Source: Methanocatella intestini (GTDB lineage: Archaea; Methanobacteriota; Methanobacteria; Methanobacteriales; Methanobacteriaceae). Taken from it: DNA of 64,000 nt. The notes under the pieces were generated by a model. That model worked only from the letters and a program-made list of their open reading frames with translations, had not been told where the DNA came from and made no database searches. Each line of letters begins with the position of its first letter. Within the stretch, counting starts at the first letter, position 1. Below, piece by piece: positions 18,901-27,597 of this stretch. The translations under genes and the position numbers were made by a program. The stretch lies in the NCBI RefSeq assembly GCF_002252585.1, contig NZ_NQLD01000012.1; one strand, written 5' to 3'.

Positions 18901-20831
18901 AAAGTATCATTTACACTTGTAAAATTAGTACGTCCTCTACTAATAGAGAATCCTTTAACAGTGTTGTTTTCGAAAACATTATTGACAGATAGGAAATCAT
19001 TACTATTAATATTTACTATTTCAAGATCAGATTTAGAAATAATTTTGTTATTTATAAATGTAGAATTATATATTCCTTTCTTAATACTGCTAATTTGACC
19101 ATTACCTGAGTTATTTTCAAATAAAAGATTGTTTATACTAACAGCATTACTAATAAAGCTAGAAGAAACAACATTTTCTATTATGATAACATTATTTATT
19201 TCACCATTAATCTGAATTAAAAATCTTGCATTACATTTTTCGAATGTACAATTATCAATATTTACAATGTAATCACCAGAACCTCCTTTAACTAAACCTG
19301 CTGCCTTAGTACTGTATAAATTAGTGAATATGATATTTTTAAGGTTGACATTTAATGTAGTTCCAAAATTAAATGCATAATTTTTACCATTACCCTCAAT
19401 TATTGTTTTACCATCTACACCAATTATATTAAGATAACCTAATAATTTAGTTAACTCTAAATTAACATTTCCAGTACCTGAATAAGTTCCTTCTAAGAGA
19501 TAGATGTTTACATAGATATTTTTAGCAAATGCTTCAGTTATTGCTTTATTAATGGTTTTAAATGGTTTATCTTTTGAACCATCATTATTAACATCATCAC
19601 CACCAGGTGATACATAATAATCTACATAATCACGATTAATTTTAACATTTGCAGTAGCTTTTTTAACAACTGCATTATCATTTAAAGGACCTGAAACTGT
19701 AACAGTATATTTACCATCATCCAATAATTTAGAAAATGTACCAGCTATAAATCCATTTACAGATTTTGCAGAACCTATTGCAATATCATTAAGTTTAAAT
19801 GTGTAAGAACCGCCATGAATTGGATGACCCATATCATCAGTTACAGTTGCATTAAGAGTAAAAGTAGAACTAGTTATATCAACAGTTTTACCTTCAAGAA
19901 TTGTAACTACTCCATTAAAGTCATAAGATGCAAATATATAGTTCCCATTTCCACTTTTAGCTACACAATTAGTCATAGTATTATTTTTTAAGTTGAAACT
20001 AGATCCATAAATAGCTCCACCACCATTACTTGACCCAGTAGCAGTAGTTGATGCATTTTCAAATATACAATTAGTAACATTTACATAACTTAAATAAAGT
20101 GCACCACCCTTTTGCACAACAAAAGTATCTTTAAATATATTCCTATTTAAAACAGAATATTTATCGCTTTTACCACTAATATAAATGGAACCTCCATTTG
20201 AAGATGTACCTGTACCTCTATTTCTTATAAAAGTAGAATCATAGATACCTACATAACTATAAGAACAAATAGCACCACCATTAATGGTAATTATATTATC
20301 TTCAAAAGTAGAACCCCTTACCTCTAAATTACCAGAATTGTATATTGCTCCACCTGAATTAGCAGAGTTGTTTTTAAAGTTACAATTTTGGATAGTTAAA
20401 TTACCAGAATTGTCTATAGCTCCACCATATTTATCATAACCGTTTATTATAGTTAAATTAGTTAAAACTACAGAACTAGTGGACTTAATATCCATAAATT
20501 GAGTTTTGTTTAAATCTATTATAGTTTTATCGACGCCAGCTCCTATAATGGTTATTGTTTTGTTTTCAATTGTTAAACCATTATTGCCAGTACCAATAAA
20601 TTTTCCTTCAGATAGGTGTATGTTACTTACATTGGAATCTATCGCTTTGTTGATTGTAGCAAATGGATTATTAACATCACCTACATTATTATCATTTCCT
20701 GTTGGACTAACATAAACATCAGAGTTAGAACCACTTAGAACACTGACAGAAGAATTATCCTCAGCACTAACACAAGAAATAGATACAATAAATAATATCA
20801 ATAAAGTCAATATTGCGAGTTTATTTCTCAA
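15201..20831 (-). CDS. Adhesin-like protein, beta-helix plus Ig-like repeats (1876 residues)
   Basis: A giant secreted surface protein. Residues 1-24 are a signal peptide (hydrophobic LAILTLLILFIVSISC, cleavage near VSA-ED). Three right-handed beta-helix blocks follow, each opened by a YVSxxGxDxxG...PFxTIxKA head motif (about residues 41, 404 and 812) and containing PMP-type GGAIYNSG repeats. The helix region ends at a Trp motif (NNNFWNSS...DSWLVP, about 1240-1265). Ig-like domains follow, ending in four repeats of about 80 residues (each with NGVFY and a D-G-x-A-x-L-G-I core). There is no C-terminal membrane segment, so attachment must be to the wall or other proteins. The start is TTG 20831, supported by GGAGG eight bases upstream. 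The last 250 residues are nearly identical to those of the 2280-residue adhesin. ALPs are thought to mediate binding to bacteria or host glycans; the ligand is unknown. Confidence 0.9.
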   Translation of the reverse strand: MRNKLAILTLLILFIVSISCVSAEDNSSVSVLSGSNSDVYVSPTGNDNNVGDVNNPFATINKAIDSNVSNIHLSEGKFIGTGNNGLTIENKTITIIGAGVDKTIIDLNKTQFMDIKSTSSVVLTNLTIINGYDKYGGAIDNSGNLTIQNCNFKNNSANSGGAIYNSGNLEVRGSTFEDNIITINGGAICSYSYVGIYDSTFIRNRGTGTSSNGGSIYISGKSDKYSVLNRNIFKDTFVVQKGGALYLSYVNVTNCIFENASTTATGSSNGGGAIYGSSFNLKNNTMTNCVAKSGNGNYIFASYDFNGVVTILEGKTVDITSSTFTLNATVTDDMGHPIHGGSYTFKLNDIAIGSAKSVNGFIAGTFSKLLDDGKYTVTVSGPLNDNAVVKKATANVKINRDYVDYYVSPGGDDVNNDGSKDKPFKTINKAITEAFAKNIYVNIYLLEGTYSGTGNVNLELTKLLGYLNIIGVDGKTIIEGNGKNYAFNFGTTLNVNLKNIIFTNLYSTKAAGLVKGGSGDYIVNIDNCTFEKCNARFLIQINGEINNVIIIENVVSSSFISNAVSINNLLFENNSGNGQISSIKKGIYNSTFINNKIISKSDLEIVNINSNDFLSVNNVFENNTVKGFSISRGRTNFTSVNDTFINNAGVSGGAVKGGGTFINAKFINNTATKGGAIYHDSGALTLKDCIFENNKADDGDDIYGFISTNMNWNLCLNMSNTLTLASINSSSIKSELNAIFDLGGLKVSGYNIKFYLNGVYKGSTPLVNSVATFVAVANDGKYEISVSSDYINKTTVVKGVLNVDANPVSVFDVYVSGTGSDESGDGSLAKPFATIKKAFEYGMSQNTLSLIIHIIGTLKGEGNVKLDLAPLIDLTIVGENKETSIIDAEKNKYIFDFTPAYDSVKVYLKNLTIKNGVTNRYPSGGVSYEVDNGLVRSTGFYLNVNNCIFMNNTGYGISADKLFSTIVINNTKFIESRGAFYSYQAALNIVISNTEFLKNNLVVENNRGKLVCLNGLISIRDILSKGSSNYDYHFNITQVLFDNVTFDGNHNVTGTAKPSALYLVGTNTTIINSKFTNQKDISAIGVFSSDNTGCNVTISNTYFENNTRDIIYGYYSQGDYRPIIILNNSTFVNSGAFTWPDPRYQNAWWVVNNTKFINMTNMMIFKGSVSSSYKDNPLPLGVNNTVTIMNSLFLNNKNGVEFGNGNISGSSFYNTPVFVSLTDGSQPPACIVYLNNNFWNSSVPIYNVTTPARATVYCDSWLVPALVTDNASGPVQTIKLVYLAFNGTDYSYYDVSKVPIFDVNASLTVSNGVITPNKGVLNSNGLTANYTYNGVGNQTVTATLSDGNILKLNVTFYRIDTFTNMTISNNAPQTGDYITVNVVVRDKNGKLLNGSVNVYLNSVLKGTISLINGRGSFDVLAEKTGPCEIFVNYTGDLDNSYSSNMTIVSVKNTQMNVSVSDSDSASNVTFTVDFDHVANGFVFVTIGGVTYNATVSGKEAKVIVPPLAVGKYDAIVSYNGVVNKTVAVNISPDRNPVLNISDIVMIYKDGTRMVAVLTDYLGNPIANAIVYFTINGKTYNKTTDVNGTASMGLNLASNVYKATVSYNGSDKYNAVSKNITVTINPTIISKDLVKMYQNATRFYAKFTDSTGKAIANKEIRFNINGVFYTKKTDKDGVADLGIMLRPGNYILTAYNPVTGEEKGFNITVKSLIMQNDLTKYYLNASRFEATVYNKDGSLAVNKEVTFNINGVFYTKTTDKNGVASLGIALRPGNYTITTMYDGLDIGNRVSVLPTLVTKDLNMKHLDGSNFTALTLDGQGKPLANQNVSFNVNGVFYHKVTNKDGIASLGIRLMSGEYIITSYWNDFQTGNTIKISP

Positions 20832-20856
20832 AAATTAATCCTCCATTAATTAATTA

Positions 20857-20874
20857 TGCCAATTTAAATTGACA
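20857..20874. promoter_or_regulatory. Imperfect palindrome in the adhesin 5' leader
   Basis: TGCCAATTTAAATTGACA is a 9-bp inverted repeat with one mismatch and no spacer. It lies between the TATA candidate and the ribosome binding site of the 1876-residue adhesin, a position suited to a repressor operator. Binding is inferred only from symmetry. Confidence 0.4.
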
Positions 20875-20888
20875 ATTAATATATTTAT

Positions 20889-20915
20889 CTTTGTGGTATA
20901 AAAATGTTCACAAAG
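20889..20915 (-). promoter_or_regulatory. TATA-box candidate inside a 7-bp inverted repeat
   Basis: On the minus strand CTTTGTG-AACATTTTTATAC-CACAAAG places a TTTTTATA box between two perfect 7-bp arms, about 65-75 bases upstream of the TTG start of the 1876-residue adhesin. The arms could bind a dimeric regulator that blocks TBP/TFB access. Confidence 0.45.
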
Positions 20916-20972
20916 AAATACAATACTGATTTAACAATAACTCATGAAATATTAATATTATTTGAGCAATTA

Positions 20973-20980
20973 CCCCCCCC
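20973..20980. repeat. G8/C8 homopolymer tract upstream of an adhesin
   Basis: Eight consecutive C (G on the adhesin's strand) about 142 bases upstream of its start and just past the broken transposase stop. It stands out in this very A+T-rich sequence. Such tracts are prone to slipped-strand length change. Confidence 0.8.
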
Positions 20981-20990
20981 AAATAATTTT

Positions 20991-22107
20991 TTACCAGAAA
21001 ATTGTAAATATAACTAAAAAATAAACATTTTTAGGGATTAAAATTTTTAGTTTTCGGATAATTGTTGTATGGCTATTTTTGAGTAGAATTCTCGTGATAT
21101 GATTAGTGATCCTAAAAAATACATTCAAATATGCTGTTCTTTTGACTGATTTTGGTGTATATTTGTGTATTTGTTTCATGTTGAGTCCTTGTTGGAGTAA
21201 TTTGAAAAAGTCTTCTATTTTTCTTAGTATTAGTTTGAATTTTTTCCATTTGTCTAATTTTTTGAATAATTCATGTTTTAAGTTGTTGTAGAATTGTTTT
21301 TCTTTCATAATTCTTTTTGTTTGGTTAAATACTTGTAATGGGTAAGATAATTGATCGTTAAACTTTGTTTTGTTGAAATTATTTTTTGAGTAAATAAAAG
21401 GAACGGTTTTATATTTACTAATTCTTAATTGGTAGTTTTTATAACTGTAATATCCTTTATCAAAAAGTATAGTGTCTCCTTTTTGGATTATTCGTCTTTT
21501 TTGAAGTGTTTCCATAATTTCATCAAAAAGTTTTGCATCATTTGGAGCTCCTGAGCAGATTAAAATACAAACAGGATTCATACTATCAAAATCAAGGACA
21601 AGTGTTGCCTTAAAACCAATATAAAAACCTTTGGAGGATGAATAACTCCATTTTAAATTCAATGATTTAAGATGTTCTTTTGTCTTTTTATTTCTATTAA
21701 AATTAAAATCTAAATCTACAGGAGATACATCTACAATAAATATCCTTTTCCTCTTCTTTTAACATTATTTATTGAATTTAAGATGCAATTTAAAGATTTA
21801 ATAAGATTTTCAGGATTTTGAAGTGAAAAAAATTTATAAACTTGATTGGCACTTAAAACTTCAGAAATATTAAAGTATTTTACGAAGCTTTTTTTTTAGA
21901 TTTAAGTTCATTTAATATGAATGGACTATCTAAATCAAAGAACATACTTATAAATATGATTTTAAAAACAAATATTTGTTTATTTAAGTTTTTAAAACCA
22001 AATGATGGTAAAATTTCAAAGGTTTTTCTAGAATTCATAATTTTAAATATTTCTTTCAACAAAGTATAATTTGGGTCTTTAATATCTAAATTTAATCTGT
22101 GTTTCAT
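20991..22107 (-). pseudogene. Broken DDE transposase of an insertion sequence (IS4/IS5-like)
   Basis: Three pieces in different frames rebuild one transposase of about 370 residues. N-terminal part: 22107 to about 21890, ending LNELKSKK. Middle part: about 21890 to 21750 (FVKYFNISEVLSANQVYKFF). C-terminal part: about 21750 to 20991, beginning RIFIVDVSPVDLDFNFNRNK. The first break is in a run of nine A on the coding strand (about 21890-21898), the second near 21748-21756. The catalytic first Asp (VDVSPVD), the second Asp region (ILFDKGYYSYKNYQ) and a downstream Glu-rich helix (KRIMKEKQFYN) are recognisable. The span is close to 1.2 kb, about the size of the known M. smithii element ISM1, but I cannot confirm identity. 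No terminal inverted repeats were convincing. Inactive unless the frameshifts are sequencing errors. Confidence 0.7.
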
Positions 22108-22390
22108 TTTTATCTCAAAATAAATATATGTAACACATTATACTTAAATTTACCAATATTAAGGCCATTTTTTAATAAACTAAAAATTATACAGATGTAT
22201 TTTTGCAAAACACCAAAAATTACCATTACAAATAATAAAAACAAAATAAATTAACCATATTTATCACTGACAAAAATTCAGACCACTAAACATTTTATTG
22301 TTAAAAATTTTAAATTACAGTAAATTTAAATGAATTAATAAAAAATAAGAAAAAATAAATCAGAAAATTAAAATTTAAAAAGTATCCTAC
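22108..22390. other. Non-coding A+T-rich gap between IS remnant and adhesin operon
   Basis: I see no open frame, RNA gene or clear promoter in this stretch. It probably holds the outer end of the insertion element, but no target duplication could be identified by eye. Confidence 0.5.
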
Positions 22391-22430
22391 ATAAAAAAAA
22401 TAAGAAATTTATTCATTAAATGAATAAATT
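22391..22430 (-). terminator. Hairpin plus U-tract ending the three-adhesin operon
   Basis: AATTTATTCATT and AATGAATAAATT (22406-22417 and 22419-22430) form a 12-bp near-perfect palindrome that overlaps the TAA stop. It is followed on the minus strand by TTTCTTATTTTTTTTAT. Marks the end of the 14.4-kb operon. Confidence 0.7.
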
Positions 22431-25400
22431 AATGACTTGTCACATTTAAGGTATTATAAACTAGTTTATCTTCATAGTTTCTAATAGAAAATGCTGTGAT
22501 AATTTTATATACTCCAGGGTTAAGATTAATATTTAATTTTGCATAACCTGTTTCATTAACCTGTTTAATATATGAAACTCCGTTAACTTTAAATGTCACT
22601 TGTCCACCAGACAATACATTTCCATTAACATCACTTAATTTTACACAAAAAGACTTGCCCCTTTCAACTGTTTCATTAACAGCACCTATATTAACTGCCA
22701 TATTATAAATCCAAATTTGATTAGTATTAACAACACCATTATATTCAGTCGTTATTGTATAAATATTAGAATTTAAATTAATGCTTAAAGCCGCTATACC
22801 ATCATTATCAGTAGTTTTAACATAAGAAACACCATTAATGGTAAATTTAACCGTTGCATTAGGTTTAACTTTACCTTCACTATCATAGATAACTACTTTA
22901 AATTTAGACCCATCTTTATAGTACATTGAAAGATCATCACTTTCTATGTTAGATAAAACATTAACCATATTATGATTAACAAAATCACCACAAGAAGTTA
23001 TAACCTCATATTTACCAGGATTAAGATTAATATTTAATTTAGCCTCACCAGAACTATTAGTAATACGGGAATAAACAATTCCATTAATAGAAATATCTAT
23101 TGTTTTGCCTTCAATAGGATTTCCAGCATTATCAACAAATTTAACAATAAATTGACTTCCATTTCTTAAAATTTTAGTTAAATCATGTGAAATAATTTGA
23201 GATAAAACTGTAACTGAACTATTAACAAATGATTTAGTCCAATTTCCACAACCTCCAAAACTTGTACTTACATAATACATTCCAGGATACAAATTAATAT
23301 TTAATTTAGCCTCACCAGAACTGTTGGTTATTCTATTATAATTTACACCATTAACACAAATAACAACATCCATATCTGAAATAGGATTACCATAAATATC
23401 CTGCAAACGAACAACATATTGAGTAGCATTCTTATAATACTTATTAAAGTCATTAGCAACTAAAATAGTAGCATATGGATTAAAATCACTAACAGTATCA
23501 GCTACAATTAAAGTACTTGCATAATTACTGCCACCATACCATTCATTATCCTCAAAGTTAACTTTCAATAAATAATAACCAATATCTAACTTACATGTTA
23601 AATTAGCTATTCCTTCATCATTTGTTTTAACTTTAAATATCTGTTTAACCCCAGTACTTTGACTAATTGCTGTAATAACAACAGTCTCATTAACAAGCAA
23701 ACGTCCATAAATATCAGTTAATTTAACAAGATAATTATTAACCGTTCTATTAAAAATAACAACGGAATCTGCAGAAATTTGAGTGCCAACAGGATTAATA
23801 ATTAAATCACCTTCACTAGAAGACGCAAAGTTTAACTTATCTCCACCATATTTCACATAAACATTGTATTTACCCGGAAGTAAATTAACAATAATCCCTG
23901 CACGTCCATTTTCATTAGTAGTAACATCAAATGTTTGTGCAATTTTACCATCAGATAAAGTAATAGATAAAGTTTCATTAAATAAAACTCTATAGTTATT
24001 ATCTCTAAGTAATACTGTTAAAGTATTACCCCTACCATTAAATAAAGACTGTTCAATGATTACATTAGTTCCAATAGATAATATATTAAATAAACCAGTA
24101 CTTGAAGACCCATAATGCCAATTATCACCAGAATAACTTACATTAACCTTATAATTTCCACCAGATAAATTAAGATAGAATCCTGCTTGACCTTCCCAAT
24201 TAGTAAGAGCATACTTCTTATAAACAATACCATTTGAACTAGTTATAGTAAATAAAACTATTTGATTAACAACAGCATCACCTAAATTATCATAAAGATA
24301 CATATATAAGAAATTACCATTACCATAAAATGTTTGATTACTTTTAACAAATACAGAAGTATAATAAGGCATTACAACCAAATTAGCACTATTCTGAACA
24401 GGTTTAAAGTAATCATCACCTTTATAACTAGCTTTAAAAGTATAATTACCCATACTACAATTAAGAATTAAACTAGCTACACCAAAACTATTAGTTATTA
24501 ATGTATGATTTTGATAAACATCAGTTCCGTTTAAAATTAATAAATTAACTGTTTTATTAGATATAACATAACCATTTACACTTTTTAAAACAAATGAATA
24601 TGCAGTTCCTTTACCATAAACAATAATATCTTTTAAATCAATTATAGTGTTTTTATTATAAAATATTAAACTGATTGTTTGATTATCTATACTAACTGTA
24701 GCTGAAATATCTTCACCATTAAATGAAATATTTACTTTAGCTTGATTATTGATTAATGGAATAACATTTGGATTTATTTTAACCATTGAAGAGTTAAAGA
24801 TAGCTATTCTAGAAGGTAAATTTCCACTTATATTATAAATATTACTTTTATTGTCCGTTACTTTATTTAAACTAGCAATTAATGTATTATCCTGAATATC
24901 AAATGTCAATATAACCCAATTTTTAACTTCAACACTACCTGCAGCATTATAAATATTCGCATCATTTGGTCCTCTGTTAGATCCCCACCAACAATCAGAA
25001 ACAACTAAATTACCACCTCTATGAAATATATCTTTACCTAAAACAGCATTATTTTTATAAAATACTGAACGAGTAATGTTTAATGTAGAATAATAAATTC
25101 CACCTGCACCCATAGCTGTTCCATCATTATAAAACACTCCACCATAGAATACTGAATTGTTTTCAAAAGTACAGTAATCTACAGTCATATTTCCACCATT
25201 TAATATTAATCCTTTTCCACTAGTATTTCCATAACCTTGAGCATGGTTATTACTATTATTCCAAAAAGAACAATTATACAAATAGACATTATCTGAATAA
25301 GAATACCATGTATTTATAATAACATCATTATTTTTAGTGAAATTTGAATTAATAACATTTTGCATATTTCTAATTATTGAAAGAGTATGGCCAGTTACAA

Positions 25401-27597
25401 ATCTTAAAACTGGACCATTATCTTCACTTATCAATGTATTATTCATCACACCATTTGTTAAAGAATAAATAGAACCTCTATTATTTATAAATTTAGAAGC
25501 ATTTACTAAAAATGATTTAGAGGCATTAACACGCATAACAGATGCTAAATTGTTTTTAAAAGTACAATTATTAATTAAAACATTTTCTGCACCTACATTA
25601 ATTATAAATGATGGAGATACAACATCCAATTTATCAGCATATGTTTGGCTATCCCATACAGTTTCCCAAGCATAACCTTTACAATTAGTAAATACTGAAT
25701 TTTCAATATTCACGTCAAAATGTTTAAAATAATTATCTCCAGTATAAAAGTATGATCTAATAACAATATCTTCTAAATCCGTGAATAATGAATTATTAAT
25801 AAATAAATCATTACTAGTGTAAATTACACTTTGATTAGAATAATACTGATAAGATAATGCTTGATATGATTTATATTTATATTTATCTCCCCCATCAATA
25901 TTTTTAATAATACAATTATCTATAATTGTTTTTCCAGAGTTATTTACAAGTGGGAAGAATTTTGATTTGTCTTCAGCTGTTAAGGTCAATTTCATTAAAT
26001 TTAAATTTCCTCTTAGTGTAACTGTAAACATTGTATGAAAATTATCTCTGTATAATATAACCTCACCATTATAACTGGAAAATGTTAAAGTTTTATTAAT
26101 TAAAAGTCCAGAATTATTCCAACCATAATAACTTCCTTTTGCAATCAAAATAGTGTCACCATTTAAAGCTACATTAACTGCTTTAACTAATGACTTATAT
26201 GGATTATTAATAGATCCATCTCCTTTTTCATCAGAACCTGAATTTGAAACATATATTTTCCCATTATTAACACCAGATCCCACTGTTAAAGTAGCAAAAT
26301 AATCATCAATCATTGCAAATAATAATGTGTCTTTAGAATTACCATAATAAGTAGTTGAAAATACATTATTTACTAAAAATCCACCATTTTCTTTAAATTT
26401 ACCATTATCTGCTTCAAGTTGAATATAAACATGAGGTAAATTAACACTAGAAGGCAAACTATATGTAGATTTTCCATTACATGTTTTAAAACTAACTAAA
26501 ACATCAGTAACGGTTTTAGATGGAATTATGGAACTTCCAGTATTTTTATCAGTAAAAGTCATTATTAACCATCTATTAGCTTGTTTAGGAATGTTTTCAT
26601 TAGAACACCATAAATTATCATCAACATTGATTTTTGAGTTAATAAAATCATAAGTATTGATAAATGAATAGCTAATATCAACAATAGAGTTTGTTGTATT
26701 AATTAAAGTCAAATAAGATTCTTTAATATGTATACCACTATCTTTAACAAAGATACCTGAATTTTCCATAAAATAAGATTCTTTAATATGTATACCACTA
26801 TCTTTAACAAAGATACCTGAATTTTCCATAAAGTATGAAGATGAAATATCTATTAAACTTTCAGCATCCTGATATTTACTTGATGAAATATTATTATTAA
26901 CAAATCTTGAATTTGAAATAAACATATCATAACTGTTTAAAATAGCCTCACCTTCAGCAGCAGTGTTGGATTCAAATAATGAATTAACAATATTTGCAAA
27001 ACCAAAGTTGGTTATAGCTCCACCATAATATTTTGCAGTATTATTCTTAAATTCAGAATTAGTAACAGTTAAATTTCCATAATTTAATATAATACCTGCT
27101 CTTAAACCAGTTGCATTATCAAAGAAACTATTTTCCACAGTAATATTACCATAATTTATAATAGCTCCATATGTTTTAACATTTAAATAATTTGTATTAG
27201 CAAAGCTAATGTTTTTTAAAGTTAAACAACCTTTATCTCCAATGTAAAATATATAATCTTTATAATCACCATTAATAATAGCCAGTCCATCATAAGAAGT
27301 AATAGTTAATGTTTTATTAATGATTATCCCATCATTTTCTACACCAGAATAATTTCCACCTTTAAGATAAATTGTAGAATCATTATTTGCTAAATCAACA
27401 GCATTTTTAATATTACTTATAGGATTATTAATAGTCCCATTTCCATTAGCAACTATATTTGAATCAACATATACTGAATTATCTACTTGAGAATCACTTA
27501 TAACTGTAACATTTACATCTTCAGCAGATATAGCTCCTAATGAAACCATAAATAATACAAATAAAGACAAAATTAAAATTGGTTTAAAATTGCTCAT
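22429..27597 (-). CDS. Adhesin-like protein, third gene of the operon (1722 residues)
   Basis: A secreted ALP. The signal peptide is residues 1-25 (ILILSLFVLFMVSLGAISA-ED). A first beta-helix block covers about 40-340 and includes a perfect tandem duplication of 20 residues (about 256-296); it ends at a Trp motif (DNLWCSN...NRWLIMTF). A second helix starts at about 447 with IYVSNSGSDEKGDGSINNPY and ends at WWGSNRGPND...NWVILTFD (about 870-900). The rest, about 820 residues, is a string of roughly eight to nine Ig-like repeats; the last ones carry the motif F-x-(I/V)-N-G-V-x-Y and L-N-I-N-L-x-P-G. There is no membrane anchor at the end. ATG 27597 directly abuts the TAA of the upstream adhesin, with its GGAGGATG ribosome binding site inside that gene, so the two are translationally linked. 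Confidence 0.9.
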   Translation of the reverse strand: MSNFKPILILSLFVLFMVSLGAISAEDVNVTVISDSQVDNSVYVDSNIVANGNGTINNPISNIKNAVDLANNDSTIYLKGGNYSGVENDGIIINKTLTITSYDGLAIINGDYKDYIFYIGDKGCLTLKNISFANTNYLNVKTYGAIINYGNITVENSFFDNATGLRAGIILNYGNLTVTNSEFKNNTAKYYGGAITNFGFANIVNSLFESNTAAEGEAILNSYDMFISNSRFVNNNISSSKYQDAESLIDISSSYFMENSGIFVKDSGIHIKESYFMENSGIFVKDSGIHIKESYLTLINTTNSIVDISYSFINTYDFINSKINVDDNLWCSNENIPKQANRWLIMTFTDKNTGSSIIPSKTVTDVLVSFKTCNGKSTYSLPSSVNLPHVYIQLEADNGKFKENGGFLVNNVFSTTYYGNSKDTLLFAMIDDYFATLTVGSGVNNGKIYVSNSGSDEKGDGSINNPYKSLVKAVNVALNGDTILIAKGSYYGWNNSGLLINKTLTFSSYNGEVILYRDNFHTMFTVTLRGNLNLMKLTLTAEDKSKFFPLVNNSGKTIIDNCIIKNIDGGDKYKYKSYQALSYQYYSNQSVIYTSNDLFINNSLFTDLEDIVIRSYFYTGDNYFKHFDVNIENSVFTNCKGYAWETVWDSQTYADKLDVVSPSFIINVGAENVLINNCTFKNNLASVMRVNASKSFLVNASKFINNRGSIYSLTNGVMNNTLISEDNGPVLRFVTGHTLSIIRNMQNVINSNFTKNNDVIINTWYSYSDNVYLYNCSFWNNSNNHAQGYGNTSGKGLILNGGNMTVDYCTFENNSVFYGGVFYNDGTAMGAGGIYYSTLNITRSVFYKNNAVLGKDIFHRGGNLVVSDCWWGSNRGPNDANIYNAAGSVEVKNWVILTFDIQDNTLIASLNKVTDNKSNIYNISGNLPSRIAIFNSSMVKINPNVIPLINNQAKVNISFNGEDISATVSIDNQTISLIFYNKNTIIDLKDIIVYGKGTAYSFVLKSVNGYVISNKTVNLLILNGTDVYQNHTLITNSFGVASLILNCSMGNYTFKASYKGDDYFKPVQNSANLVVMPYYTSVFVKSNQTFYGNGNFLYMYLYDNLGDAVVNQIVLFTITSSNGIVYKKYALTNWEGQAGFYLNLSGGNYKVNVSYSGDNWHYGSSSTGLFNILSIGTNVIIEQSLFNGRGNTLTVLLRDNNYRVLFNETLSITLSDGKIAQTFDVTTNENGRAGIIVNLLPGKYNVYVKYGGDKLNFASSSEGDLIINPVGTQISADSVVIFNRTVNNYLVKLTDIYGRLLVNETVVITAISQSTGVKQIFKVKTNDEGIANLTCKLDIGYYLLKVNFEDNEWYGGSNYASTLIVADTVSDFNPYATILVANDFNKYYKNATQYVVRLQDIYGNPISDMDVVICVNGVNYNRITNSSGEAKLNINLYPGMYYVSTSFGGCGNWTKSFVNSSVTVLSQIISHDLTKILRNGSQFIVKFVDNAGNPIEGKTIDISINGIVYSRITNSSGEAKLNINLNPGKYEVITSCGDFVNHNMVNVLSNIESDDLSMYYKDGSKFKVVIYDSEGKVKPNATVKFTINGVSYVKTTDNDGIAALSINLNSNIYTITTEYNGVVNTNQIWIYNMAVNIGAVNETVERGKSFCVKLSDVNGNVLSGGQVTFKVNGVSYIKQVNETGYAKLNINLNPGVYKIITAFSIRNYEDKLVYNTLNVTSH
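26711..26830 (-). repeat. Perfect 60-bp in-frame tandem duplication
   Basis: Bases 26711-26770 and 26771-26830 are identical with no mismatch. Each encodes one 20-residue beta-helix rung (core SGIFVKDSGIHIKES). The lack of any silent change shows a very recent duplication or ongoing homogenisation. Confidence 0.95.

Noticed and set aside
18795..19098. Plus-strand frames inside the 1876-residue adhesin
   Set aside because: Antisense of repetitive Asn/Thr-rich coding sequence; long open frames are expected there by composition.
20940..22200. Terminal inverted repeats for the IS remnant
   Set aside because: Only short A+T-rich matches (such as AATTTTTAGTTT) were found, and one lies inside the coding region, so the ends cannot be placed.
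26711..26830. CRISPR-like repeat
   Set aside because: The 60-base units are directly adjacent without spacers and in frame within a protein; it is a coding tandem duplication. No CRISPR array was seen anywhere in the window.
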